This document shows positions 30,301 to 39,932 of a stretch of 64,000 nucleotides of DNA, in pieces (position 1 is the stretch's first letter; each line of letters starts with the position of its first letter). The stretch lies in contig CM026401.1 of assembly GCA_014843695.1 (NCBI GenBank), positions 31,038,067 through 31,102,066 of the forward strand, in the 5' to 3' direction. Origin of the DNA: Archivesica marissinica (lineage: Eukaryota; Mollusca; Bivalvia; Venerida; Vesicomyidae). A model generated the notes under the pieces. That model worked only from the letters and a program-made list of their open reading frames with translations, was not told the origin of the DNA and ran no database searches. The position numbers and the translations under genes are program-made.

Positions 30301-32416
30301 ATATATGTCTATATGACATTGCATATTGAACGCCCCATCTATATATGTCTATATGACATTGTATATTGAACGCCCCATGTATATATGTCTATATGACATT
30401 ACATATCGAACGCCCCATGTATATACGCCCCATGTATATATGTCTATATGACATTGCATATTGAACGCCCCATCTATATATGTCTATATGATATTGTATA
30501 TTGAACGCCCCATGTATATATGTCTATATGACATTACATATCGAACGCCCCATGTATATATGTCTATATGACATTACATATCGGACGCCCCATGTATATA
30601 TGTCTATATGACATTACATATCAAACGCCCCATGTATATATGTCTATATGACATTACATATCGGACGCCCCATGTATATATGTCTATATGACATTACATA
30701 TCAAACGCCCCATGTATATATGTCTATATGACATTACATATCGAACGCCCCATGTATATATGTCTATATGACATTGCATATTGAACGCCCCATCTATATA
30801 TGTCTATATGACATTGTATATTGAACGCCCCATGTATATATGTCTATATGACATTACATATCGAACGCCCCATGTATATACGCCCCATGTATATATGTCT
30901 ATATGACATTGCATATTGAACGCCCCATCTATATATGTCTATATGACATTGCATATCGAACGCCCCATGTATATATGTCTATATGACATGGCATATCGAA
31001 CGCCCCATGTATATATGTCTATATAACATTACATATTGAACGCCCCATGTATATATGTCTATATAACATTACATATAAAATGCCCCATGTATATATGTCT
31101 ATATGACATTACATATCGAACGCCCCATGTATATATGTCTATATGACATTACATATCGAACAACGCCCCATGTATATATGTCTATATGACATTACATATT
31201 GAACGCCCCATGTATATACGCCCCATGTATATATGTCTATATGACATTGCATATTGAACGCCCCATCTATATATGTCTATATGACATTGTATATTGAACG
31301 CCCCATGTATATATGTCTATATGACATTACATATCGAACGCCCCATGTATATACGCCCCATGTATATATGTCTATATGACATTGCATATTGAACGCCCCA
31401 TGTATATATGTCTATATGACATTACATATTGAACGCCCCATGTATATATGTCTATATGACATTACATATCGAACGCCCCATGTATATATGTCTATATGAC
31501 ATTACATATCAAATGCCCCATGTATAGATGTCTATATGACATTACATATCAAACGCCCCATGTATATATGTCTATATGACATTACATATCGAACGCCCCA
31601 TGTATATATGTCTATATGACATTACATATCAAATGCCCCATGTATAGATGTCTATATGACATTACATATCAAATGCCCCATGTATATATGTCTATATAAC
31701 ATTACATATTGAACGCCCCATGTATATATGTCTATATGACATTACATATCAAATGCCCCATGTATATATGTCTATATAACATTACATATCGAACGCCCCA
31801 TGTATATATGACATTACATATCAAATGCCCCATGTATATATTTCTATATGACATTACATATCGAATGCCCCATGTATATATGTCTATATGACATTACATA
31901 TCGAACGCCCCATGTATAGATGTCTATATGACATTACATATCAAATGCCCCATGTATAGATGTCTATATGACATTACATATCAAATGCCCCATGTATATA
32001 TGCCCCATGTATATATGTCTCTATGACATTGCATATTGAACGCCCCATCTATATATGCCCCATGTATATACGCCCCATGTATATATGTCTATATGACATT
32101 ACATATCGAATGCCCCATGTATATATGCCCCATGTATATACGCCCCATGTATATATGCCCCATGTATATATGTCTATATGACATTGCTTATGGCTTGTGG
32201 CAGATGGAGAATTTAAGATTTGTAATATTGTTTGTGTTTTTAGAGTACAAGTTGGTAGCGTTCATTAGTCACATGGGAACATCTACAATGGTAGGACATT
32301 ATGTATGTCATATACTAAAGGAGGATAGATGGGTTATATACAATGATGAGAAGGTAGCACTGTCAGAACATCCCCCAATGGATCTAGCCTATCTGTATAT
32401 GTACAAGAGAATGTGA
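197..32416 (+). CDS. USP5: USP5/USP13-type ubiquitin carboxyl-terminal hydrolase, 3' end of gene (join 197-327, 24003-24123, 32244-32416)
   Basis: The family disassembles unanchored polyubiquitin, recognising the free C-terminal glycine, and acts in cytosol and nucleus as a thiol protease. Only the C-terminal part (141 codons plus a split first codon) is in the window. In order it shows a UBA domain ([17 protein letters not shown], then [14 protein letters not shown] across a splice junction), an acidic linker, and the final catalytic block with the His box [13 protein letters not shown] and WVIYNDEKV, ending in YMYKRM and TGA. This order, UBA2 then the His box, is that of USP5 and its vertebrate paralogue USP13; an invertebrate would normally have one gene for both. 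The splice phases join cleanly: ACG|GAG is phase 0, and A|AG gives Lys in DGSSKYKLVAF. Upstream exons, including the catalytic Cys, lie outside the window. The two introns are about 23.7 and 8.1 kb and consist almost wholly of minisatellites. Confidence 0.93.
372..500. repeat. Short 23-bp tandem repeat just after the USP5 donor
   Basis: About five copies of a 23-bp unit beginning CTGTAAGTCCACTTAAACT, with GTAAGTCC in most copies. It has the same period as the giant array further on but a different sequence. It begins about 45 nt after the real donor. Confidence 0.85.
515..1350. repeat. 36-bp tandem repeat with interspersed TTTCTAGGACCATG variants
   Basis: The unit starts GGTCCATGTAGGCTGTGTAT and continues GTATACGGTGTATATA. 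Some units are replaced by a longer form containing TTTCTAGGACCATGTTGCCA. It shares the GGTCCATGTAGGCTGTGTAT core with the 23-bp array and grades into it through a degenerate stretch at about 1350-1560. Confidence 0.9.
1560..23147. repeat. Giant 23-bp minisatellite filling the USP5 intron
   Basis: The unit is GGTCCATGTAGGCTGTGTAT plus GTA. Common variants have GACTGT or TTGTGT in place of GGCTGT, and TATATA or TGTGTG in place of TATGTA. There are roughly 900 copies over 20.6 kb of real sequence plus a 1000-N gap. The plus strand is GT-rich and full of TAG. The minus strand has no stop in any frame in most units, and since 23 is not a multiple of three all three minus frames read the same 23-residue cycle ([20 protein letters not shown] then TAY). 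The long minus-strand open frames here are an artefact of the repeat, not genes. Confidence 0.97.
19266..20265. other. Assembly gap, 1000 N
   Basis: Exactly 1000 N inside the 23-bp array; a conventional gap size, so the true length is unknown. Confidence 0.99.
23187..23575. repeat. 32-bp tandem repeat, about 12 copies
   Basis: The unit is TCTAACCATCTGTCAAACAT followed by AGCTTGTGTTGA. Copies are nearly identical, suggesting recent expansion. It follows the 23-bp array after about 40 bases of unique sequence and ends just before a hAT-like MITE. Confidence 0.97.
23600..23903. mobile_element. hAT-like MITE, copy 1
   Basis: The ends are TAGGGATGGCAACGAATA and its complement TATTCGTTGCCATCCCTA. 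Perfect 8-bp target duplications ATAATAAT lie at 23592-23599 and 23904-23911. Its interior is shared with the copy at 46527. It has no transposase. The 8-bp duplication and terminal TAGGG fit hAT. Confidence 0.9.
24003..24123 (+). CDS. USP5: USP5 internal exon: end of UBA2 and acidic linker
   Basis: The acceptor TTGATTCAG ends at 24002 and the donor is TTCAA|GTGAGT at 24123/24124. It begins in phase 0 with [19 protein letters not shown], the third UBA helix, matching the family motif of the form NN-LERA-DWIFSH. It continues through an acidic linker (PMDTEELA) to RDGSS plus one base of the next codon. It is isolated between a 23.7-kb intron and an 8.1-kb intron. Confidence 0.92.
24322..24415 (+). 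mobile_element. tRNA-derived SINE, head only
   Basis: It has GCCTCCGTGGTCAAGTGGTT (box A region), TGTATACCACTGTAACCTAT and box B GGTTCGAGCC. This is the same family as the elements at 35143, 54869 and 56373, but the body is missing and AT-rich satellite follows. Confidence 0.8.
24470..24644. mobile_element. TA-flanked MITE, Tc1/mariner type
   Basis: The terminal inverted repeats are CAGTCAAACCTGT and ACAGGTTTGACTG, flanked by TA on both sides. Internally it has repeated AAGCAGCCACC motifs. Size 171 bp between the TAs, no coding capacity. Confidence 0.82.
24650..24790. repeat. Degenerate edge copies before the 40-bp array
   Basis: Several imperfect copies of ATATATACCAGTATGCATTA with CACCCCTCG. 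They look like diverged forerunners of the array that follows. Confidence 0.6.
24796..32190. repeat. 40-bp minisatellite filling the last USP5 intron
   Basis: The unit is ACATTACATATCGAACGCCC then CATGTATATATGTCTATATG, about 180 copies over 7.4 kb. Variants have TTGAA, AAAAT, GGCAT or CATCTAT. Many units carry an extra 15-bp partial duplication (CGCCCCATGTATATA twice). Blocks of several units recur, a higher-order pattern. It stops about 50 bases before the acceptor of the USP5 terminal exon. Short plus-strand open frames inside are repeat artefacts. Confidence 0.97.
32244..32416 (+). CDS. USP5: USP5 terminal coding exon: catalytic histidine box and stop
   Basis: The acceptor is GTGTTTTTAG ending at 32243. 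The two starting bases AG complete Lys with the previous exon's A, giving [24 protein letters not shown] holds the catalytic His of the C19 peptidase fold, and IYND holds the polar residue that orients it. The exon ends with [19 protein letters not shown] and TGA (32414-32416). The last 60 bases, from 32357, are the first copy of a roughly 59-bp tandem array that runs on for about 1 kb past the stop. Confidence 0.95.
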
Positions 32417-33420
32417 AACTGTCAGAACATCCCCCAATGGATCTAGCCTATCTGTAGATGTACAAGAGAATGTGAAACTGTCGGAACATCCCCCAATGGA
32501 TCTAGCCTATCTGTAGATGTACAAGAGAATGTGAAACTGTCGGAACATCCCCCAATGGATCTAGCCTATCTGTATATGTACAAGAGAATGTGAAACTGTC
32601 GGAACATCCCCCCAATGGATCTAGCCTATATGTACAAGAGAATGTAAAACTGTCGGAACATCCCCCAATGGATCTAGCCTATCTGTATATGTACAAGAGA
32701 ATGTGAAACTGTCGGAACATCCCTCAATGGATCTAGCCTATCTGTATATGTACAAGAGAATGTGAAACTGTCGGAACATCCCCCCAATGGATCTAGCCTA
32801 TATGTACAAGAGAATGTAAAACTGTCGGAACATCCCCCAATGGATCTAGCCTATCTGTATATGTACAAGAGAATGTGAAACTGTCGGAACATCCCCCAAT
32901 GGATCTAGCCTATCTGTATATGTACAAGAGAATGTGAAACTGTCGGAACATCCCCCAATGGATCTAGCCTATATGTATATGTACAAGAGAATGTGAAACT
33001 GTCGGAACATCCCCCAATGGATCTAGCCTATCTATATATGTACAAGAGAATGTGAAACTGTCGGAACATCCCCCAATGGATCTAGCCTATATGTATATGT
33101 ACAAGAGAATGTGAAACTGTCGGAACATCCCCCAATGGATCTAGCCTATATGTATATGTACAAGAGAATGTAAAACTGTCGGAACATCCCCCAATGGATC
33201 TAATCTATTTATATCTGGACAAGAGAATTTGACACTGTCGGAACATCCCCTGATGGATATATATACGGACAAGAGAATGTAACACTGTTGGAACATCCCC
33301 TGATGGATATATATACGTACAAGAGAATGTAACACTGTTGGAACATCCCTGATGGATCTAACCTATTTATATATATGCAAGAGAATTTGACACTGTCGGA
33401 ACATCCCCCAATAGATCTAT
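32357..33420. repeat. 59-bp array made from the end of the USP5 coding sequence
   Basis: The first copy is the real 3' end of the gene (ACTGTCAGAACATCCCCCAA, TGGATCTAGCCTATCTGTAT, ATGTACAAGAGAATGTGA). About 17 further copies follow, each with the CDS-like stretch and TGA. Copies become more diverged after about 33190 (GGACAAGAGAATTTGACACTG). If the transcript continues past the stop, this is 3' UTR. Confidence 0.95.
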
Positions 33421-33439
33421 ATATGTTCAAGAGAATATT

Positions 33440-34475
33440 ATGTAATAGCCTGTCAGAGATGCTTGTATCATTGGAGCTTGTAACATTGAACACCTGGCAA
33501 TAGTCTGTCTGTCAGAGATGCTAGTATCATTGGAGCTTGTAACATTGAAAACCTGGTAATAGCCTGTCAGAGATGCTGGTATCATTGGAGCTTGTAACAT
33601 TGAACACCTGGCAATAGTCTGTCTGTCAGAGATGCTAGTATCATTGGAGCTTGTAACATTGAAAACCTGGCAATAGTCTGTCTGTCAGAGATGCTAGTAT
33701 CATTGGAGCTTGTAACATTGAAAACCTGGCAATTATCTGCCTGTCAGAGATGCTAGTATCATTGGAGCTTGTAACATTGAAAACCTGGCAATAGTCTGTC
33801 TGTCAGAGATGCTAGTATCATTGGAGCTTGTAACATTGAAAACCTGATAATAGCATGTCAGTCAGAGATGCTAGTATCAATGGAGCTTTAGACATTGTAA
33901 CATTGAAAACCCGGTAATAGCCTGTCTGTCAGAGATGCTAGTATCATTGGAGCTTGTAACATTGAAAACCTGATAATAGCATGTCAGTCAGAGATGCTAG
34001 TATCAATGGAGCTTTAGACATTGTAACATTGAAAACCCGGTAATAGCCTGTCTGTCAGAGATGCTAGTATCATTGGAGCTTGTAACATTGAAAACCTGAT
34101 AATAGCATGTCAGTCAGAGATGCTAGTATCAATGGAGCTTTAGACATTGTAACATTGAAAACCCGGTAATAGCCTGTCTGTCAGAGATGCTAGTATCATT
34201 GGAGCTTGTAACATTGAAAACCTGATAATAGCATGTCAGTCAGAGATGCTAGTATCAATGGAGCTTTAGACATTGTAACATTGAAAACCCGGTAATAGCC
34301 TGTCTGTCAGAGATGCTAGTATCATTGGAGCTTGTAACATTGAAAACCTGGTAATAGCCTGTCTGTCAGAGATGCTAGTATCATTTGAGCTTTAGATATT
34401 GTAACATTGAAAACCTAGCAATAGCCTGTCGGTCAGAGATGCTATTATCAATGGAGCTTTAGACATTGTAACATT
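33440..34475. repeat. 59-bp array with a 126-bp higher-order unit
   Basis: The unit contains TCAGAGATGCTAGTATCATT, GGAGCTTGTAACATTGAAAA and CCTGGTAATAG. From about 33840 a 59-bp and a 67-bp version (with GGAGCTTTAGACATTG) alternate, making a 126-bp unit repeated about four times with almost no change. Confidence 0.95.
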
Positions 34476-34607
34476 AATGTCAGTATCTGTTTATTAAAGT
34501 CAGCAGTGTCCAACCATTTTCTTAATATTTGTGGAATTATAAACTTGCAATTTTGTTATTTTTACCCGTTGGTCGTAATGCTTATCTGTCTGCCCACCAA
34601 ATGCAAC

Positions 34608-34847
34608 TTAACCCTTTCAGCACTACATACCTCTAAATAGGCATACAAAAAGTGTAGATCCAGATGAGCCGACTCATGAGGAGCCGTCTCATCAGGATCT
34701 GCACTTTTTGCCATTAATTACTATTTTTAGACAAAATTACCCATTTTGATAATTGAAATGGTCCAAAATGTAATTTTCTTATTAATTTATTGGTCTAAAA
34801 ATATCAGGCACCAGTCCATGGCAGTTACTTGATGTTGAATGGGTTAC
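34608..34847 (-). mobile_element. piggyBac-like MITE, copy 1
   Basis: It begins TTAACCCTTTCAGCACTAC and ends ATGTTGAATGGGTTAC, so the ends are inverted repeats on a TTAA target (right TTAA mutated). A hairpin at 34647-34709 has AAAAAGTG-ATCC-ATGAG arms. It is the reverse orientation of the copy at 45754. Confidence 0.75.
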
Positions 34848-35142
34848 GTTTATATTTCAATAGGTCATAATGCTAAATCTTTATGGAGAATATGACATTA
34901 TTCCAATGTTTACCTACATGCTTGGTGGACCAACAAAATAAAAAATGTATCGTTTGATGTTTATCAGAATGTAATTTTATACAAATTTGCATAAGTTAGG
35001 TAGAGCAGCTTGTTCATATTATACATTGAGTTAAATTATAATGTTCAATAAACTGTTATGAGCTTGTTATTCCTGTGTTTTTCTATATTTTTACCTAACT
35101 TTGTGCTCAAATGTTGTGTGTCGTCAACATTTTACTTCAAAC
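34848..35142. other. Intergenic sequence, nothing recognised
   Basis: AT-rich. AATAAA at 35047 could be a polyadenylation signal for USP5, but several such hexamers occur in this region and none can be chosen by eye. Confidence 0.4.
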
Positions 35143-35400
35143 GAGCCTGGTTGAGTGGTTACGGTCGCTGACTTGTATACCACTGTAACCAATCATCACT
35201 GATGGTCATGGGTTCGAGCCCCGCTCAGGCCGAGTGTGTTTATATGAAAAAGTTGGCAGTTTCTTACAGATGTTGGTGCACCAAGTATTGATTAACAGCT
35301 AGAGCCTGCCCAGGAAAGGTGTTGTTAGGTACACTGTCCTCCGACGATATAGCGCAAAATGAAGCTGATGAAGGCATAAAACCCGAACAAACTTCAACAT
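35143..35400 (+). mobile_element. tRNA-derived SINE, full-length but diverged
   Basis: The head is GAGCCTGGTTGAGTGGTTAC with box A, then CTTGTATACCACTGTAACC and box B GGGTTCGAGCCCC. The body has TATATGAAAAAGTTGGCAGT, GCCTGCCCAGGAAAGGTGTT and GATATAGCGCAAAATG, and the tail resembles AAAACCCGAA. It matches the elements at 54869 and 56373. Confidence 0.88.
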
Positions 35401-35434
35401 GACATATTCTGAACCACACGTCCAATCATCAGGG

Positions 35435-35560
35435 TGCTTCATAGCAGTGAACTTTGGGTGCTTCATAGTAGTGAACTTTGGGTGCTTCATAACAGTGAAC
35501 TGTGGGTGCTTCATAGCAGTGAACTTTGGGTGCTTCATAGCAGTGAACTTTGGGTGATCC
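35435..35560. repeat. 24-bp tandem repeat, about 5 copies
   Basis: The unit is GGTGCTTCATAGCAGTGAAC then TTTG. Copies differ by one or two bases. Confidence 0.93.
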
Positions 35561-35564
35561 TCTC

Positions 35565-36240
35565 TGAGTTGTCATGTCCAACTTAAGCATTGGTGTACAT
35601 ACTACTGAGTTGTCATGTCCAACTTAAGCGTTGGTGTACATACTACTGAGTTGAGGTGTCCGACTTAAGCATTGGTGTACATACTACTGAGTTTGTCATG
35701 TCCGACTTAAGCTTTTGTGTAAGTGCTACTGAGTTTGTCATGTCCGACTTAAGCTTTTGTGTAAGTGCTACTGAGTTGAGGTGTCCGACTTAAGCATTGG
35801 TGTATGTACTACTGAGTTTGTCATGTCCAACTTAAGTGTTTGTGTACGTACTACTGAGTTGTCATGTCCAACTTAAGCGTTAGTGTACGTACTGCTGAGT
35901 TTGTCATGTCCGACTTGAGCTTTTGTGTAAGTGCTACTGAGTTTGTCATGTCCGACTTAAGCTTTTGTGTAAGTGCTACTGAGTTGAGGTGTCCGACTTA
36001 AGCATTGGTGTATGTACTACTGAGTTTGTCATGTCCAACTTAAGCGTTTGTGTACGTACTACTGAGTTGTCATGTCCAACTTAAGCGTTGGTGTACGTAC
36101 TACTGAGTTTGTCATGTCCAACTTAAGCGTTGGTGTACGTACTACTGAGTTGTCATGTCCAACTTAAGCGTTGGTGTACGTACTACTGAGTTGGCATGTC
36201 CAACTTAAGCGTTGGTGTACGTACTACTGAGTTGGCGTGG
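35565..36240. repeat. 41-bp tandem repeat, about 16 copies
   Basis: The unit is GAGTTGTCATGTCCAACTTA then AGCGTTGGTGTACGTACTACT. Some copies read GAGTTTGTCATGTCCGACTT or GAGTTGAGGTGTCCGACTTA. Diverged copies may run on to about 36360. Confidence 0.95.
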
Positions 36241-36451
36241 TGTACTGAATTAAGCAATGGATTATGTACTACTCGGCTAACTCGTCTGAACTTAGCATCA
36301 CTGTACGTATTACCGTACTCTGTTATCTCATCTGAACTATACATTGTTGTAGGAGCTACTGATTATATTGCAACGATTACTCATGTTAGCTGTGTCACAA
36401 TCTCTTATTCCTTGAAGGCGGCTATATTTTTATACAAAAACAAACAAGCGC

Positions 36452-36628
36452 CCCTCGGTCATACTCCGCCCCTCAGTCCTACTCCGCCCCTCAGTCAAAC
36501 ACCGCCCCTCAGTCATACCCCGCCCCTCAGTCATACTCCGCCCCTCAGTCATACCCCGCCCCTCAGTCATACACCGCCCCTCAGTCATACCCCGCCCCTC
36601 AGTCATACTCAGTCATACACCCCCACTC
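36452..36628. repeat. 18-bp C-rich tandem repeat, about 10 copies
   Basis: The unit is CCGCCCCTCAGTCATACC. It contains one CpG per unit and is open in the plus strand (SHTPPL cycle), but no gene structure supports translation. Confidence 0.93.
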
Positions 36629-36639
36629 AGTCATTAGGC

Positions 36640-37670
36640 CCATAGCCACACTGAAGCAGAAAATTGAAATAAATAAATTGCATAAAATATCTCCTTGCTG
36701 TATAAAATGTTGACTGATAGCTGAACGATCAGTACATAATTATAACGGCCTACATCTAAACTCATTAAATCAGAAAACGCAGGAAATTGCTTCTATACCC
36801 CAACAATTATAAAGAGTATCATGCCCCCTGACCCCCTAGATTGCCTCGGTTGAAATGTGCCTCTGTCTACGGTAATGGTCATACACAGTATTGAGTGTTG
36901 GGAGAATGATGTAGATGTAGAGACGTTTAGACTATTTCCCTATATATTACATATCGCCCGCATTTTCTCTCTACTTATATACCGTCCGCATAATGCGTCC
37001 GCATTTTAGACGTTGCCCTTGAAAAACTGTGAACTATCTTGAAATTTATTAAGATCCTTGTATTCTTTTTTGATAGTAAATGTGCTGCTCTACTAAGGTA
37101 AACATATTTGAATTTTGACAAGGACTGCATCATACTATTTAATCAAAAATCCTCCAAACACCAATTGAAACAGTTTTAAATGAACTTAGTAGGCGGATAA
37201 CGAGGACATTCGGATGCGAGATGGGTCTGAGGTTACAAAACTATTTGTATAAGTTCATGATTTAATTTGAGCGGAACCCACACAAGGCTAGTGGCACTGA
37301 CTATATTAAGCCTAATCATACTCAAGACCTGTCTATAGAACTCTCCCTCTGACGTTATATTCCAGAAATAACTTTTGATGACGGATCACTGATGCCCCCT
37401 CCCCCCATCCCAGTGGAATGGAAGTCCGCAAATGTTGATTCCATTATGATTTACAAAAAAGGAGACACGTCAAATCTTGCAACTACAAATGTATAAACAC
37501 ATCTCATTGACGTGTGTTATACGTACGCAGGGGTTCTACAAAGTTTTCCAAACTGGAAGTCCTGACTTCCTGTTTCCCAAAGTCCCAGTCGATAGTGTCC
37601 CAGTCTGCCAATTCATGTTTTAGGAAGTCCGGTGCATCCAACTTATTTAACTCAAATTATAGACATACAA
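36640..37670. other. Intergenic sequence, nothing recognised
   Basis: About 1 kb of AT-rich sequence without tandem repeats, long open frames or recognisable transposon ends. Confidence 0.5.
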
Positions 37671-37675
37671 ATATG

Positions 37676-37711
37676 TAGATATGTGTGCTTTATCAAACGA
37701 TGTGTGCTTTA
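37676..37711. repeat. Detached left end of the 21-bp array
   Basis: AGATATGTGTGCTTTATC and GATGTGTGCTTTA are units of the array at 37997-38925, cut off from it by the MITE at 37712. Confidence 0.8.
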
Positions 37712-37996
37712 CAGGGATTATTCTAGAGGGCGAAATTGTCGCCCTAGGGACCCTGACCCTCTGGGGGCCCCACTTCTCCCTAAAAAAATTGGGTTTTTAT
37801 AATTTTCAAACAAAATTTTGTCTAGTAAGATACACTGGCCCATTATAAAGCACTCCTTCTATTCAAATGTTGTATTTAATTGTTGTACTGTGCATTTTAA
37901 CCCTATTTTGCAGAAGTATATTAAAGAACACCATTTAACGAAGCGATCACGCGCTTTCTCACTTCTCCCAAATATTCTGACCTAGAATGAACCCTG
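37712..37996 (+). mobile_element. CAGGG-ended MITE, copy 1, inserted in an array unit
   Basis: The ends are CAGGGATTATTCTAG and, as complement of the right end, CAGGGTTCATTCTAG. Both flanks carry GCTTTA (37706-37711 and 37997-38002), part of the array unit. The interior is shared, inverted, with 45217-45509. It is 285 bp and non-coding. Confidence 0.82.
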
Positions 37997-38925
37997 GCTT
38001 TACAAGATATGTGTGCTTTACAAAACGATATGTGTGCTTTACAAAATATGTGTGCTTTACAAAACGATATGTGTGCTTTACAAGATATGTGTGCTTTACA
38101 AGATATGTGTGCTTTACAAAACGATATGTGTGCTTTACAAGATATGTGTGCTTTACAAAATATGTGTGCTTTACAAAACGATATGTGTGCTTTACAAAAT
38201 ATGTGTGCTTTACAAGATATGTGTGCTTTACAAGATATGTGTGCTTTACAAGATATGTGTGCTTTACAAAACGATATGTGTGCTTTACAAGATATGTGTG
38301 CTTTACAAAACGATATGTGTGCTTTACAAGATATGTGTGCTTTACAAGATATGTGTGCTTTACAAGATATGTGTGCTTTACAAAACGATATGTGTGCTTT
38401 ACAAAACGATATGTGTGCTTTACAAAACGATATGTGTGCTTTACAAAACGATATGTGTGCTTTACAAAACGATATGTGTGCTTTACAAAACGATATGTGT
38501 GCTTTACAAAACGATATGTGTGCTTTACAAAACGATATGTGTGCTTTACAAAACGATATGTGTGCTTTACAAAACGATATGTGTGCTTTACAAAACGATA
38601 TGTGTGCTTTACAAAACGATATGTGTGCTTTACAAAACGATATGTGTGCTTTACAAAACGATATGTGTGCTTTACAAAACGATATGTGTGCTTTACAAAA
38701 CGATATGTGTGCTTTACAAAACGATATGTGTGCTTTACAAAACGAACACAAACGATATGTGTGCTTTACAAAACGATATGTGTGCTTTACAAAACGATAT
38801 GTGTGCTTTACAAAACGATATGTGTGCTTTACAAAACGATATGTGTGCTTTACAAAACGATATGTGTGCTTTACAAAACGATATGTGTGCTTTACAAAAC
38901 GATATGTGTGCTTTACAAAACGACA
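37997..38925. repeat. 21/18-bp tandem repeat
   Basis: The units are GATATGTGTGCTTTACAA (18 bp) and the same plus AAC (21 bp). The left third mixes both; the right part is nearly pure 21-bp units, interrupted once at about 38742 by AACACAAAC. Both lengths are multiples of three, so all three plus frames and one minus frame are open; none is supported as a gene. Confidence 0.96.
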
Positions 38926-38939
38926 GAGAAAACAAATAA

Positions 38940-39840
38940 ATCTTGTGTCAATGTCTATAATTTAACATGTACATCATCTAACATAAAATTATGTAAATGC
39001 ATGTGATTCAACTGTTCAAGGAGCTGTCATGACATCCCTGCCATACTCAGCACTGAGTATGGGGAGTAATATGTAGATGTAGTTTATACAAACTTATGTT
39101 AGCTTGATTGCGAAACAAGTTTTATAACATTAGATAAATCAATCTCAAGACCTCATTCCTGATGAAATCCATCCCCATGACAGAGAAAGAAGATGCAATG
39201 TGCCTTGCTTAAGGGCACTATAGTAATATCTACTGCTGAGCGCCATCTCTGGACCATTCGCACCTGAAGTGAATGCGCTACCACTGCGCTGTCACAACTT
39301 CAAATCATGTGCCCCTCATCGCTGTAGGGAAGCTATCCAGTTGACATGCCGAAGGTCTGTGGTTCTACCTGGGCACCCATCCGTGCTTGAAATACTGGTC
39401 AGAGGGGCAGCCGCGGTCTTCCTCCGCCAATAAGAGATGGCGAGTCATGTTTGACTGCGAATCCCGGGATCTCAGGTTCGATCCCCCGTCTGATCCTAAT
39501 AATATTAAGTCTTTCAGATGAACTTTAAACCAAGGTTTTGTGTCGGTGTTTTAAGCATGGTAAAAAAATGATGATTTAAAAATCCCAACCGACCAACCTT
39601 ATTTTTTGAAACAGTAAACACATGTTGTTTTTGACTAAGTTGTAACCCATCCATAAAATAGAGGCAATATGGAATTTAAAGGCCTTACCTATTGTTAGTT
39701 TGGTGTGTCCAAGAATTGTCAGAGTTGTATATTCCTCTCATATATTCGGTAACTAATATGACAGTGTAATGGTTCAGGTGTACTCGTTTATTCACAGATA
39801 TAGTATGTTGGTATAGATGTAGACCAGATCAATCTGTACA
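38940..39840. other. Region upstream of PIK3R4 with dispersed-repeat fragments
   Basis: About 39185-39550 looks like a mosaic of tRNA-related repeat pieces: GCGCTACCACTGCGCTGTCA, GCCGCGGTCTTCCTCCGCC, and a box-B-like GGTTCGATCCCC, followed by AGATGAACTTTAAACCAAGG as in other repeats of this window. The last 250 bases before the ATG must hold the promoter or a 5' intron, but no TATA box or initiator can be pointed to with confidence. Confidence 0.45.
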
Positions 39841-39932
39841 ATGGGTAACCAGCTCACTGGTATTGCTCCATCCCAGATTCTTCCAGTGGAACAGTATCTC
39901 ACAGACATACCAGATCTCGAGTTTGGTTGCAG
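39841..39932 (+). CDS. PIK3R4: PIK3R4 coding exon 1 (initiator Met, myristoylation signal)
   Basis: ATG at 39841 opens [20 protein letters not shown] followed by [10 protein letters not shown], and the last two bases AG complete Ser with exon 2. The donor is TGCAG|GTAATT at 39932/39933. The intronic bases give an in-frame TAA at 39934-39936. The last 45-50 bases of this exon, with the donor, are the founding copy of the 51-bp array that follows directly. I can see no clear promoter element upstream; any 5' UTR exon is unidentified. Confidence 0.93.

Noticed and set aside
37987..39006. Plus-strand open frames of over 300 codons (RYVCFTK, MCALQND, TICVLYK cycles)
   Set aside because: All three frames are open at once because the unit is 18 or 21 bp without stops; no splice sites, conserved domain or start context supports a gene.
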